Below, in pieces: positions 43,328 through 51,616 of a stretch of 64,000 nucleotides of DNA. This DNA is from Marmoricola sp. OAE513 (GTDB lineage Bacteria > Actinomycetota > Actinomycetes > Propionibacteriales > Nocardioidaceae). The stretch covers positions 3,286,001-3,350,000 of the forward strand of contig NZ_JBEPOC010000001.1 of the NCBI RefSeq assembly GCF_040546585.1, written 5' to 3'. Under the pieces are notes generated by a model. The model made no database searches, had not been told where the DNA came from, and worked only from the letters and a program-made list of their open reading frames with translations. The position numbers and the translations under genes were made by a program. How positions within the stretch are numbered: position 1 is the first letter of the stretch; every line of letters starts with the position of its first letter.

Positions 43328-43813
43328 ATGCCCTCCCGCCGCCCTGCCGCCCTGCTCGCCGTCCTCGCCCTGACCCTCGGTCTCGGTCTGTCCGCGTGCG
43401 GCGGTGACGACGACCCGAAGTCCAAGGCCGGTGCCAAGCCGTCCTCGACCGCGCTGCCCTCGGCCACCGGACCCGGAACGACCCCGTCGGTGAACTTCGC
43501 CACCGGGCAGGACTTCTTCGAGGCGCTGGCGTCCAACGACCCCGACCAGCTCACCGCGGTCGAGGACCTGGTCGCACCGCAGTCGGACGCCGCCGGTTAC
43601 GTGAGGGCGCTGATCGCATCCCTGAGCAGTGCGGCCGAGAAGCCTGCTGCCCTGGAGCTCAGGACCCCGGAGCCCGGTGTCTACCGACTCTGCTCCACGA
43701 CGGGAGCCGGGTGCAGCAAGGTCACCGCCGTCGTCCTGACCGACGGCAAGGTCAGCAGCTTCAAGCTGGACGGCAAGGCTGTCAGCAAGAAGTCCGTCGC
43801 CCGGTCGGAGTAG
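43328..43813 (+). CDS. Small lipoprotein of unknown function
   Basis: 161 residues. The signal peptide LLAVLALTLGLGLSAC gives a lipobox at LSAC, then GGDDDPKSK and a Ser/Thr/Pro linker. The mature domain (about 55-160) has helices (GQDFFEALASNDPDQLTAVEDLV as parts) followed by short strands with two cysteines (RLCSTTGAGCSKVT). No known motif is seen. It begins 32 bases after the tRNA terminator and converges on the lipase gene, whose stop is 2 bases away. Confidence 0.75.
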   Translation: MPSRRPAALLAVLALTLGLGLSACGGDDDPKSKAGAKPSSTALPSATGPGTTPSVNFATGQDFFEALASNDPDQLTAVEDLVAPQSDAAGYVRALIASLSSAAEKPAALELRTPEPGVYRLCSTTGAGCSKVTAVVLTDGKVSSFKLDGKAVSKKSVARSE

Positions 43814-43814
43814 C

Positions 43815-45005
43815 TCAGGCCCCGGGGCAGTCGTTCTTCGCCGGTTTGCCGGCGAACCGGTCCGCCAACCACTGCGCCGGGTCACCGGCGTTCATCACGG
43901 CGTGGGTCCCCTCAGGGTCGAGGTGCGCCTCGATCACGTCGCCCTGCTGGCACGCGCGGGCCAGCGCCCGGGTCGTCCAGACCGGGTCGATGAAGGTGTC
44001 CTTCTCGCCGTACGCGACGAACATCGGGGCGCTCGTCGGCTTCCGCGGCAGCGCCCACCCCTCCAGCGCCTTGCGGAGGAGCGCGGCGGCCTCGGGGCTG
44101 TCGGGTGCCAGGTCGGCGTTGCTCACCTCGGCCTGTGCGTCCTGCCGCCTGCCGCCGTCGTCCTTGACCCCCGCGCAGGTGGACAACGTGTCCCAGTACG
44201 TCTTCGCCGCACCGCGTCGGTAGTGGTCGAGGTCGAGGTCCGGGTGCTGGCGCTCCAGGCTCGCGAGCAACCACTGCAACGTCGGCCGCTGGTCGGCGGT
44301 CAGGGTGCCGGCCACGGCCTTGTCGACCAGACCCGTCACGTCCGCTGCCGGAGCCAGGGCGATCACGCCGACCAGGTCGAGCTCGGGAGCGTAGGAGCCG
44401 GCCTCCTCGTTGGCCGCCCAGACGGCACCCCCGCCCTGGGAGCCGCCGAAGGCTGCCCAGGTCGTCGAGATCCCGGGGAAGGTTGCTCGCGCGGCGCGAA
44501 CCGAGTCGATGACGTTCAGGCCGGCGGTGGGGGAGTCGAGGTAGGCGTGCACGCCTGGTTCGCCGAGGCCCTGGTAGTCGGTCATCGTGACGGCGACCCC
44601 GAGACGCACCAGCTTGATCACCAGCTGCGCCTGCTCGGCGAGGTCCGGGCTGCTCGAGGGCGCACAGCTGTTCAGGATGCCGGTCGACCCGTGACCGAGG
44701 GCGACCACGTGCCACCCTCCGGCAGGCGCGTCGCGGTCGGGGACGAACACGGTGCCGGAGACGACGGTGTCCTTGCCGGTGCTGGCGTCGGTCGAGCGGT
44801 AGGAGACCCGGGCGGCCCTGATCCCCGCGCGGATCACCGACCGGTCGAGCTGCGGCATGGTCTCGGCACGCACCAGCGACCCCGGCGTCGTACCGCCGAG
44901 GTCGGCTCCCTTGATGGTCCGGATGTCGCCGCTGGCGCCGCAGGCCTGCAGCGCGGTCACCAGGACCACGACGAGGGCAGCGGAGCCTGCGGTCCGGCGG
45001 AACAT
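43815..45005 (-). CDS. Lipid-anchored alpha/beta hydrolase (secretory lipase family)
   Basis: 396 residues from the ATG at 45005, which gives a clean lipoprotein signal (LVVVLVTALQACGAS, Cys22). VALGHGSTGILNSCAPS is the oxyanion region and AAFGGSQGGGAVWAAN contains the nucleophilic Ser of GxSxG. APMFVAYGEKDTFIDP carries the acid and EGTHAVMNAGDP the His. This matches the LIP (secretory lipase) family, which includes mycobacterial and fungal enzymes for ester substrates. A -10-like TAGATT lies upstream on the minus strand. Confidence 0.88.
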   Translation of the reverse strand: MFRRTAGSAALVVVLVTALQACGASGDIRTIKGADLGGTTPGSLVRAETMPQLDRSVIRAGIRAARVSYRSTDASTGKDTVVSGTVFVPDRDAPAGGWHVVALGHGSTGILNSCAPSSSPDLAEQAQLVIKLVRLGVAVTMTDYQGLGEPGVHAYLDSPTAGLNVIDSVRAARATFPGISTTWAAFGGSQGGGAVWAANEEAGSYAPELDLVGVIALAPAADVTGLVDKAVAGTLTADQRPTLQWLLASLERQHPDLDLDHYRRGAAKTYWDTLSTCAGVKDDGGRRQDAQAEVSNADLAPDSPEAAALLRKALEGWALPRKPTSAPMFVAYGEKDTFIDPVWTTRALARACQQGDVIEAHLDPEGTHAVMNAGDPAQWLADRFAGKPAKNDCPGA

Positions 45006-45145
45006 GGCGGAGACCTCCGAGGTCGGGAACGTGCGCACGGAGAATCTAGCCGCCCGGCCTCGTGTGTCCCGAAACACGGCGAGAGGCCCTTCTCCGCGGG
45101 CTTCTCGAATAGGTAGGTTGCGCCGCCGCCCACTACCCTTGGTCG

Positions 45146-46894
45146 GTGACCGAGACTTCCACCATCACGTTCGACGACCTCGGTCTTGACCCCAAAGTGC
45201 TCAAGGCCATCAAGGACGTCGGCTACGAGACCCCCTCGCCGATCCAGGCCGAGGCCATCCCACCACTGCTCGACGGCGGTCACGTCGTCGGTCTCGCGCA
45301 GACCGGAACCGGCAAGACCGCAGCGTTCGCGCTGCCGATCCTGTCCCGGATCGACCTGAGCCAGAAGACCCCGCAGGTCCTCGTCCTCGCGCCCACCCGT
45401 GAGCTCGCGCTCCAGGTCTCCGAGGCGTTCGAGAAGTACGCGAGCAACATCCGCGGCCTGCACGTCCTCCCCGTGTACGGCGGTCAGGGCTACGGCGTCC
45501 AGCTCTCCGCGCTGCGTCGCGGCGTCCACGTCGTCGTCGGTACGCCGGGCCGCGTCATGGACCACATCGAGAAGGGCACCCTCGACCTCTCCGAGCTGCG
45601 GTTCGTCGTGCTCGACGAGGCCGACGAGATGCTCAACATGGGCTTCGCCGAGGACGTCGAGTCGATCTTGTCCGACACCCCGGACGACAAGCAGGTCGCG
45701 TTGTTCTCCGCGACGATGCCCTCGCAGATCAAGCGGATCGTCAAGCGGCACGCCCCGGACGCGACCGAGATCAAGGTCAAGGCGACCTCGACGACGGCCG
45801 CGAACGTCGAGCAGCGCTTCCTCAAGGTCGCTCACCCGCAGAAGGTCGACGCTCTTACGCGCATCCTCGAGGTCGAGAACTTCGACGGCATGATCATCTT
45901 CGTCCGCACCAAGCACGCCACCGAGGAGCTCGCCGAGAAGCTCCGGGCCCGCGGGTTCTCGGCCGCCGCGATCAACGGTGACGTCGCCCAGGTGCAGCGC
46001 GAGCGGACCGTGGACCAGCTGCGCAACGCCAAGCTGGACATCCTGGTCGCAACCGACGTCGCGGCCCGTGGTCTCGACGTCCCGCGGATCAGCCACGTCA
46101 TCAACCACGACATCCCCACCGACACCGAGTCCTACGTCCACCGCATCGGCCGCACCGGTCGCGCCGGCCGCTCGGGTGTCGCGATCTCCTTCGTCACTCC
46201 GCGCGAGAACCACCTGCTGCGCGCGATCGAGAAGACGAACAAGACCACCCTGACCGAGATGCGGCTGCCGTCGGTCTCCGACGTGAACGCCTTCCGGGTC
46301 TCGAAGTTCAACGACGCCATCGGTCAGGCGATGAGCGACCCGCAGCTCGCGCTGTTCCGTGAGCTGATCGAGGACTACGAGCGCAACAACGACGTACCCG
46401 CGCTCGACATCGCCGCCGCGATCGCGGTGCTCTCCCAGGACGGCCAGCCGCTGCTGCTCGAGGAGATGCCCGAGCCGCTGCGGGTGCCGCACAAGGAGCG
46501 TTCCAAGGACCGCGCGCCGCGTTCCGGCGAGCGCCGCGGGTTCGCCAGCTACCGGCTCGAGGTCGGCAAGCGGCACCACGTCGAGCCCCGCCAGATCGTT
46601 GGTGCACTGGCCAACGAGGGCGGTCTGTCCCGCGAGGACTTCGGCAAGATCGACATCAAGCCGGCCTTCTCCATCGTGGAGCTCCCGGTCGATCTCGACC
46701 CCGCGGTCCTGGACAAGCTGTCGGGCACCCGCATCTCGGGGGTGCTGATCAACATCAAGCCGGACAAGTTCGACCGAGGTCACAAGCGCGGGCACACCGG
46801 TCCGACCGGCAGCCCGAACAAGAAGTGGAACGCCACCGGCGGCGATTCCTACGCGGGCGCCAAGAAGCCGCGGCACAAGAAGCGGGACAAGTAG
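45146..46894 (+). CDS. deaD: DEAD-box RNA helicase (DeaD/CsdA-like) with DbpA-type RNA-binding domain
   Basis: 582 residues, GTG with TACCCT 6 bases upstream. The helicase core has the Q motif (YETPSPIQAEAI), AQTGTGKT, PTRELALQ, VLDEADEML, FSATMP, IIFVRTK, ATDVAARGLD and HRIGRTGRAGR. A C-terminal DbpA-like RNA-binding domain (about 468-545, YRLEVGKRHHVEPRQIVGAL) and a basic tail (KKPRHKKRDK) follow. Such helicases assist ribosome assembly and mRNA turnover, particularly in the cold. It stands alone. Confidence 0.94.
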   Translation: MTETSTITFDDLGLDPKVLKAIKDVGYETPSPIQAEAIPPLLDGGHVVGLAQTGTGKTAAFALPILSRIDLSQKTPQVLVLAPTRELALQVSEAFEKYASNIRGLHVLPVYGGQGYGVQLSALRRGVHVVVGTPGRVMDHIEKGTLDLSELRFVVLDEADEMLNMGFAEDVESILSDTPDDKQVALFSATMPSQIKRIVKRHAPDATEIKVKATSTTAANVEQRFLKVAHPQKVDALTRILEVENFDGMIIFVRTKHATEELAEKLRARGFSAAAINGDVAQVQRERTVDQLRNAKLDILVATDVAARGLDVPRISHVINHDIPTDTESYVHRIGRTGRAGRSGVAISFVTPRENHLLRAIEKTNKTTLTEMRLPSVSDVNAFRVSKFNDAIGQAMSDPQLALFRELIEDYERNNDVPALDIAAAIAVLSQDGQPLLLEEMPEPLRVPHKERSKDRAPRSGERRGFASYRLEVGKRHHVEPRQIVGALANEGGLSREDFGKIDIKPAFSIVELPVDLDPAVLDKLSGTRISGVLINIKPDKFDRGHKRGHTGPTGSPNKKWNATGGDSYAGAKKPRHKKRDK

Positions 46895-46955
46895 CCCCGC
46901 CCACGGGTTGGTCCAGGAGGTTGCGCCGCAAACCTCTCGAGTCCATGCTCCGTGC

Positions 46956-47870
46956 ATGCGTCGACTCACCTCCCTGCTGATCGGGCTGCTCGCCGTCGGC
47001 TTCCTGACAGCTCCCGCGCAGGCCGCGGACAAGCCCCTCCCGGTGCCGTACTCGTTCCTCCCGAACGCACTCTTCGGCGGCGTCCCCGGTTCCGACGCCC
47101 CCGGCACCAACGACTTCGGCTGCAAGCCCTCGGCGGCGCACCCCAACCCGGTCGTCCTGGTGCACGGCACGGCCGGCAACCGCAGCACGAACTGGCAGAC
47201 CTACGGGCCGCTGCTGAAGAACAACGGCTACTGCGTGTTCTCGCTGACCTACGGCTCGACGCTGCCGCTGCCGTACCCGGGCGCGCTGGGCGGGTTCGGC
47301 GACATGCGCACCAGTGCGGGTGAGCTCCAGGTCTTCGTCGACAAGGTGCTGGCCAGCACCGGCGCGCGCGAGGTCGACCTGATCGGGCACTCCCAGGGCA
47401 CCCTGATGCCGAACTACTACGTGAAGTACCTCGGCGGCGCCGCCAAGGTCGACAAGTACATCTCGTTGGCCCCGGTCTGGAACGGCACCCGGCTCGCTGA
47501 CCCGATCACGCTGCTGCGCTCGGTGTTCCTGTTCACCGCCGAGCAGACCCCGGTGTGCGTGGCCTGCGCCCAGTTCGCGACGGGCACCGAGTTCATGGCG
47601 CAGATCCAGGCCGGCGGTACGGCGGCCGCAGGCGTGCGGTACACGAACATCATGACCAAGTACGACGAGCTCGTCGTTCCCTATACCAGTGGGGCGCAGC
47701 CGGGGATGACGAACATCGTGCTCCAGGACCGTTGCGCGCAGGACTACAGCGAGCATTTCGAGATCGCGTCGGACAGAAATGCCAGTGTTCTCGTGCTCAA
47801 CGCGCTGGACCCGGCCCATCCGCGCACGCTCACGTGCTCCGTCGTCCTGCCCTTCGTCGGTGGGATCTGA
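46956..47870 (+). CDS. Secreted class 2 lipase (triacylglycerol lipase)
   Basis: 304 residues with a signal peptide (LTSLLIGLLAVGFLTAPAQA). VVLVHGTAGNRSTNWQTYGP is the oxyanion strand and DLIGHSQGTLMPNYYVKYL has the nucleophile in GHSQG. The acid Asp is probably in TKYDELVVPYTSG, and the His in DYSEHFEIASD. Paired cysteines (FGCKPS, YCVF, CVACAQF, DRCAQD, LTCS) indicate disulfides outside the cell. It resembles the extracellular lipases of Streptomyces and Propionibacterium. It stands alone between the helicase and a beta-helix protein. Confidence 0.9.
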   Translation: MRRLTSLLIGLLAVGFLTAPAQAADKPLPVPYSFLPNALFGGVPGSDAPGTNDFGCKPSAAHPNPVVLVHGTAGNRSTNWQTYGPLLKNNGYCVFSLTYGSTLPLPYPGALGGFGDMRTSAGELQVFVDKVLASTGAREVDLIGHSQGTLMPNYYVKYLGGAAKVDKYISLAPVWNGTRLADPITLLRSVFLFTAEQTPVCVACAQFATGTEFMAQIQAGGTAAAGVRYTNIMTKYDELVVPYTSGAQPGMTNIVLQDRCAQDYSEHFEIASDRNASVLVLNALDPAHPRTLTCSVVLPFVGGI

Positions 47871-47906
47871 GTCCGTCAAGCGGTCTATGACACGCATCGT
47901 GGGTGT

Positions 47907-47935
47907 TTGACACGCTCTCAGGCTGCTCTTAGGTT
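47907..47935 (+). promoter_or_regulatory. Housekeeping-type promoter for the beta-helix gene
   Basis: TTGACA (47907-47912), 17 bases, TAGGTT (47930-47935). The -35 is a perfect consensus with optimal spacing, the best such promoter I see in the window. Transcription should start near 47942, giving a leader of about 50 bases for the gene at 47994. Confidence 0.7.
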
Positions 47936-47993
47936 TCGTCGTGGGTGAGGGCCTACAGCGCGTCCGCGCGCACCTATGACCAAGGAACTGTAG

Positions 47994-50276
47994 ATGCGGC
48001 GTTTCCTCCTTGCCCTTGCCGTGGCCCTCTCGGCACTGCTCTTCGTCCCGCAGGCCGCCTCGGCCCACGTGGAGCGGCCGTCGTACTGGCCCGACCCGAC
48101 GGCGGACTGCGCGGTCGCACCCTGCGCGGGCGGCGCCGTACCGACGGCCCGGTCTCTGTCCTCGGCGCTGGACAGGAGCAAGCCCGGCAAGACCCGGGTC
48201 GTCTGCAAGTCCAACTCCCTGAAGCTGGTCAAGAAGTCGATCAGGAAGGCGCGCGAGGACGGCTACTACATCCGTCCGTCCGACCACCGCGCGCTGGGCA
48301 AGAAGGCCGCCGCCAAGCTGCTGCGCATCAACAAGGCCCTGTTCGAGCGCTGCAAGTACAAGGAGATCCAGCCGGCTGTCACTGCCTCGGGGAACAACGA
48401 CCGGGTCGTGATCATGCCGGGCATGTACCTCGAGCCGACCTCGCGGTCCAAGCCGACGTACGACGCCAGGTGCGCGAAGTACCACACCCACTCCGACTCC
48501 GGTGACCCCGGCGCGATGTCGCACGAGGCCCAGCTGCGCTGCCCGAACGACGCCAACCTGATCGCCATCATCGGTCGCGACCTGGGCAAGGGCATGAAGG
48601 CCGACCCCGACCCGGCGCTGGAGAACCGTCTCGGCATCCCGAACCCGGGCAAGTGCATCCGCTGCAACTTCCAGCTCGAGGGTTCCGGTGTCAGCGCCGA
48701 CGACGTGATCATCGAGGCCGGCGACCCGAAGGCCGGGGACTCCGGGCCCTCGGCCGCCGGTCACAAGAAGGACGTCGGCATCTTCGTCGACCGCGCCGAC
48801 GGCGTGGTGCTGCGCAACATCAAGATCCGGCACGCGCGCGAGCACGGCATCTACGTGATCGAGACCGACGGCTACCTGTTCGACCGGTTCAAGGCCTACT
48901 ACGCCGGTGCGTACGGCGTGCTGTCGTTCGTCGGTGACCACGGTGTGGTGCAGAACTGCGACGCCAAGGGGTCCGGTGACTCCGGCATCTACCCGGGCTC
49001 GGGCGCGCCCAGCCTGCTCGCCAACCGCGACACCGGGTTCTACCCGACTGCGCGGTACAGCCAGTACTACCGGTTCTGCGACAGCCACCACAACACGGGC
49101 GGCTTCTCCGGCACCAACAGCCACGGCACGCTGATCTACGCCAACAACTTCTACGACAACGCGTTGGGCCTGACCACCGACGTCTTCACCGCGGCCGGCC
49201 ACCCCGGCTTCCCGCAGGCGGGCAACGTCATCGACGGCAACAACTTCTACTCGAACAACTTCAACCCGTTCAAGCCTGGTTCGGACGTCGTGCCGTTCAT
49301 CCCGGCACCGGTCGGCTCCGGGCTCTGGCTCGCCGGCGGCAACGAGAACATCGTCAAGAACAACCGGTTCTACGACAACTGGCGCTACGGCACCATGATC
49401 TTCGCCGTCCCGGACGCGACCGTCTGCGGCCCGATCCTGGGCGACACGGAGACGCCGATCCCGGGCTGCAACCCGATCGGGATCAGCACGTCGTACGGGA
49501 ACAAGACGTTCAACAACAAGATGGGCGTCGCTCCGAACGGCGACGTCCGGCCGAACGGTACCGACTTCTGGTGGGACGCGTTCCCGACCAACACCGGCAA
49601 CTGCTGGTGGGGCAACACCGCCGCGCCCGGCAAGAAGGTCAGCACGAACACGATGCTGCCGAGCTGCAGCAGCGGCACCAAGCCGAACCAGAGCGTCGGC
49701 CTGGGCAACGTGCTGGGCGAGGCCGAGCTGGTGGCCTGCCTCGCCGGTCTCCAGCTCGGTGGGTACCCGGGCGGCACCGACGGACTCTGCACCTGGGCGG
49801 TCACCCCGAAGAAGCCGGGGAGCGCAGCCGCCAAGGCGGCCGCGTCCTCGACGAAGGTGAGCGACCAGCAGATGAAGGTGATGTCGGCGTTCTGCAAGGC
49901 CGGGCTCGGCCAGCGCACCTGCAAGCCCTACAAGCAGGGTCTCGACGCCGTCGGCCTGCTGAACATGGTGCTCGGACCGCTGCTGCCCGGCAACGTCAAG
50001 CCCGGTCCGACCAGCACCAAGCCGCTGAGCATGTACACCTGCAGCTGGTGGAACAAGGCGACCCCGAGCGCCCAGCTGGAGATCATCCAGCGGATCCGCA
50101 ACATGAACGGCAAGCAGGTCCAGGGCGGCAACAAGGCCGTGGGCTACGGCTCGCTGCTCAAGGACAACGCCGCGAAGCAGCTCTTCGACGGCCGCTGCAC
50201 CAGCGGCTACTCCGGCGGGTTCGCGCTGTACAAGATCTACGGAGCGGCAGCGGCGTTCACCGCAGCCAACCAGTGA
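47994..50276 (+). CDS. Large secreted right-handed parallel beta-helix protein
   Basis: 760 residues with a signal peptide (FLLALAVALSALLFVPQAASA). The N-terminal part (about 30-130) is basic and helical. The central region (about 150-500) has repeated short strands typical of pectate-lyase-like beta-helices: VGIFVDRADGVVLRNIKIRH, HGIYVIETDGYLFDRF, YGVLSFVGDHGVVQNCDA, NVIDGNNFYSNNFNPF, NENIVKNNRFYDNWRYG. Many Asn ladders and cysteines are present. The C-terminal 200 residues are unfamiliar. A polysaccharide lyase or binding role is likely, but I cannot assign catalytic residues. A strong promoter precedes it and a 15-bp hairpin follows. Confidence 0.8.
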   Translation: MRRFLLALAVALSALLFVPQAASAHVERPSYWPDPTADCAVAPCAGGAVPTARSLSSALDRSKPGKTRVVCKSNSLKLVKKSIRKAREDGYYIRPSDHRALGKKAAAKLLRINKALFERCKYKEIQPAVTASGNNDRVVIMPGMYLEPTSRSKPTYDARCAKYHTHSDSGDPGAMSHEAQLRCPNDANLIAIIGRDLGKGMKADPDPALENRLGIPNPGKCIRCNFQLEGSGVSADDVIIEAGDPKAGDSGPSAAGHKKDVGIFVDRADGVVLRNIKIRHAREHGIYVIETDGYLFDRFKAYYAGAYGVLSFVGDHGVVQNCDAKGSGDSGIYPGSGAPSLLANRDTGFYPTARYSQYYRFCDSHHNTGGFSGTNSHGTLIYANNFYDNALGLTTDVFTAAGHPGFPQAGNVIDGNNFYSNNFNPFKPGSDVVPFIPAPVGSGLWLAGGNENIVKNNRFYDNWRYGTMIFAVPDATVCGPILGDTETPIPGCNPIGISTSYGNKTFNNKMGVAPNGDVRPNGTDFWWDAFPTNTGNCWWGNTAAPGKKVSTNTMLPSCSSGTKPNQSVGLGNVLGEAELVACLAGLQLGGYPGGTDGLCTWAVTPKKPGSAAAKAAASSTKVSDQQMKVMSAFCKAGLGQRTCKPYKQGLDAVGLLNMVLGPLLPGNVKPGPTSTKPLSMYTCSWWNKATPSAQLEIIQRIRNMNGKQVQGGNKAVGYGSLLKDNAAKQLFDGRCTSGYSGGFALYKIYGAAAAFTAANQ

Positions 50277-50283
50277 TCCGGGG

Positions 50284-50322
50284 CATGTCGGTTGCTGGAA
50301 GGGACATCCAGCAACCGACGTG
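50284..50322 (+). terminator. Strong hairpin after the beta-helix gene
   Basis: CATGTCGGTTGCTGG pairs with CCAGCAACCGACGTG around a 9-base loop (AAGGGACAT), 15 pairs with one G-T. There is no T-tract, which is common for actinobacterial terminators. It sits between the gene and the CAU tRNA. Confidence 0.65.
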
Positions 50323-50364
50323 CTGCTCCGCGCCCCGGAGCGTATGGGTAGGCTCGCGCGTCGA

Positions 50365-50438
50365 AGGGCGGTAGCTCAGTCGGTCAGAGCAGAGGACTCA
50401 TAATCCTTGGGTCGTGGGTTCGAGCCCCACCCGCCCTA
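50365..50438 (+). tRNA. tRNA with CAU anticodon (Ile2 or elongator Met)
   Basis: Acceptor AGGGCGG (50365-50371) pairs with CCGCCCT (50431-50437), with discriminator A at 50438 and no encoded CCA. Anticodon loop CTCATAA gives CAT; the T arm is GTGGG-TTCGAGC-CCCAC. The A-U first pair and the GAGCAGAGGACTCATAATCC stretch look more like the lysidine-modified Ile2 tRNA than typical elongator Met, but sequence alone cannot settle this. The first pair is not C-A, so it is not an obvious initiator. A methyltransferase stop codon on the other strand overlaps the last three bases. Confidence 0.9.
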
Positions 50439-51104
50439 CTCAGGTGAAATTCTGCCGGTCGGTGCGTCGAGGTCGTCCTGTCGCGCAGGCGTCGCGGCCA
50501 GCAGCGTCAACCAGCTGCTCTGCTCCTCGTCGCTGCTCTGCACGCTCCACTCGACGCTCATCCCGGCCCGCTCGATCTCAGCAACGAACTGCGCCTCGGA
50601 CCACAGTGCTCGGAAGTAGGGGTTGCCGGACTCGCCGACCTCCCAACCTGTCCCTTCGCCCAGGCGCACCGCTACGGCGAACCGGCCGTGGGGACGCAGG
50701 CTGGTCGAGATGCGGGCGAGGACGCCGGGGAGGTGCTGGGGCTCGACGTGCTGCAGGACGTGCAGAGCCACCACCCCGTCGTACGGACCTCCGAGGTCGT
50801 CCGTCACGACGTCGAGCCGTTCGACCCGCTTGCCGCGTGCCGCTTGGAGGTCGAGGAAGGCCTGCGTGATGTCGGTACGGCGGACGCGAAGGCCGGCTTC
50901 CTCCAGGGCATCGGCGTCCCAGCCGGGGCCGGACCCGATCTCGAGGACCTCGCCCGTCGGGACGGCCCGCACCAAGCGGGTCAGGACCTCGGACAACCCG
51001 ACGCCGGCCGTCTCGCGTGCGTAGTCCTCGGCGATCAGCTCGTAGGACGCGACGGTGCGGGCGTTGGGCGGACCCCCTGGGTCCGGCACGTGGCGACGCT
51101 CCAT
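50436..51104 (-). CDS. SAM-dependent class I methyltransferase
   Basis: 222 residues, ATG with TAGGCT 6 bases upstream. VLEIGSGPGWDADALEEAG is the SAM loop (motif I), VRRTDITQAFLD the acidic loop, and VVALHVLQHVEPQHLPGVLARI motif IV onward, as in the methyltransferase 11/25 type. The C-terminal WSEAQFVAEIERAGMSVEW caps the site. The small-molecule substrate is unknown. Its stop codon overlaps the 3' end of the tRNA on the opposite strand, so transcription of the two genes converges. Confidence 0.87.
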   Translation of the reverse strand: MERRHVPDPGGPPNARTVASYELIAEDYARETAGVGLSEVLTRLVRAVPTGEVLEIGSGPGWDADALEEAGLRVRRTDITQAFLDLQAARGKRVERLDVVTDDLGGPYDGVVALHVLQHVEPQHLPGVLARISTSLRPHGRFAVAVRLGEGTGWEVGESGNPYFRALWSEAQFVAEIERAGMSVEWSVQSSDEEQSSWLTLLAATPARQDDLDAPTGRISPE

Positions 51105-51346
51105 CCGTGGAGCCTACGGGCAACCAGGCACGCTCGCCCCAGCTGAGGTTCACGGCGGCGCGCTGTGCCGGGCCGCTCGGGGCAGCGCGCCAGGCCGGGG
51201 GTGCGTCCCCATAGGTCTGGACCACCCCGGGACCTAGGTCACGATTCAGACAATTGACGTCCGATTTGCGCGTTTAGATCGATCCACGGCCGATCTGGGT
51301 GTTCCATAGAGGCAAGCACTCAGATCGAGTTGAAAGGGAGAGCACA

Positions 51347-51535
51347 ATGCAGTGCACTCACTCGCCGCGCTGTCCGGAAGCCACCGCTCCCAACTGCTGC
51401 AGCGCGCACACCGTTTCCGACCACTTCGAGCAGGGCTGGGAGCAGCTCTGCAACGGGGTCATCCTGTTCGACGACGGCCGGTACCTCGCCCCGGACGGCC
51501 ACGTCGAGATGGTCCCGCTGTCCGCAGCTTCCTGA
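51347..51535 (+). CDS. DUF5999 small cysteine-rich protein
   Basis: 62 residues; AGGGAG lies 6 bases before the ATG. MQCTHSPRCPEATAPNCCSAH followed by EQGWEQLCNGVILFDDGRYLAPDG closely matches the actinobacterial DUF5999 family, known from Streptomyces. Five cysteines cluster in the first 50 residues (C3, C9, C17, C18, C51), suggesting metal binding. No function is established. TTGACG at 51254-51259 may be a -35, with TAGATC at 51275 a poor -10. Confidence 0.8.
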   Translation: MQCTHSPRCPEATAPNCCSAHTVSDHFEQGWEQLCNGVILFDDGRYLAPDGHVEMVPLSAAS

Positions 51536-51556
51536 TCAGCACACCCCGAGACTGAT

Positions 51557-51613
51557 CAGCCCAGAAGTCAGCCCAGAAGTCAGCCCAGAAGTCAGCACAG
51601 AAGTCAGCCCAGG
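51557..51613. repeat. 12-bp tandem repeat between convergent genes
   Basis: CAGCCCAGAAGT occurs three times exactly (51557-51592), once with one change (51593-51604), then partially (51605-51613). It lies between the ends of the DUF5999 gene and the propeller gene. It could be a slipped-strand array; no terminator stem is visible. Confidence 0.85.
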
Positions 51614-51616
51614 ATC

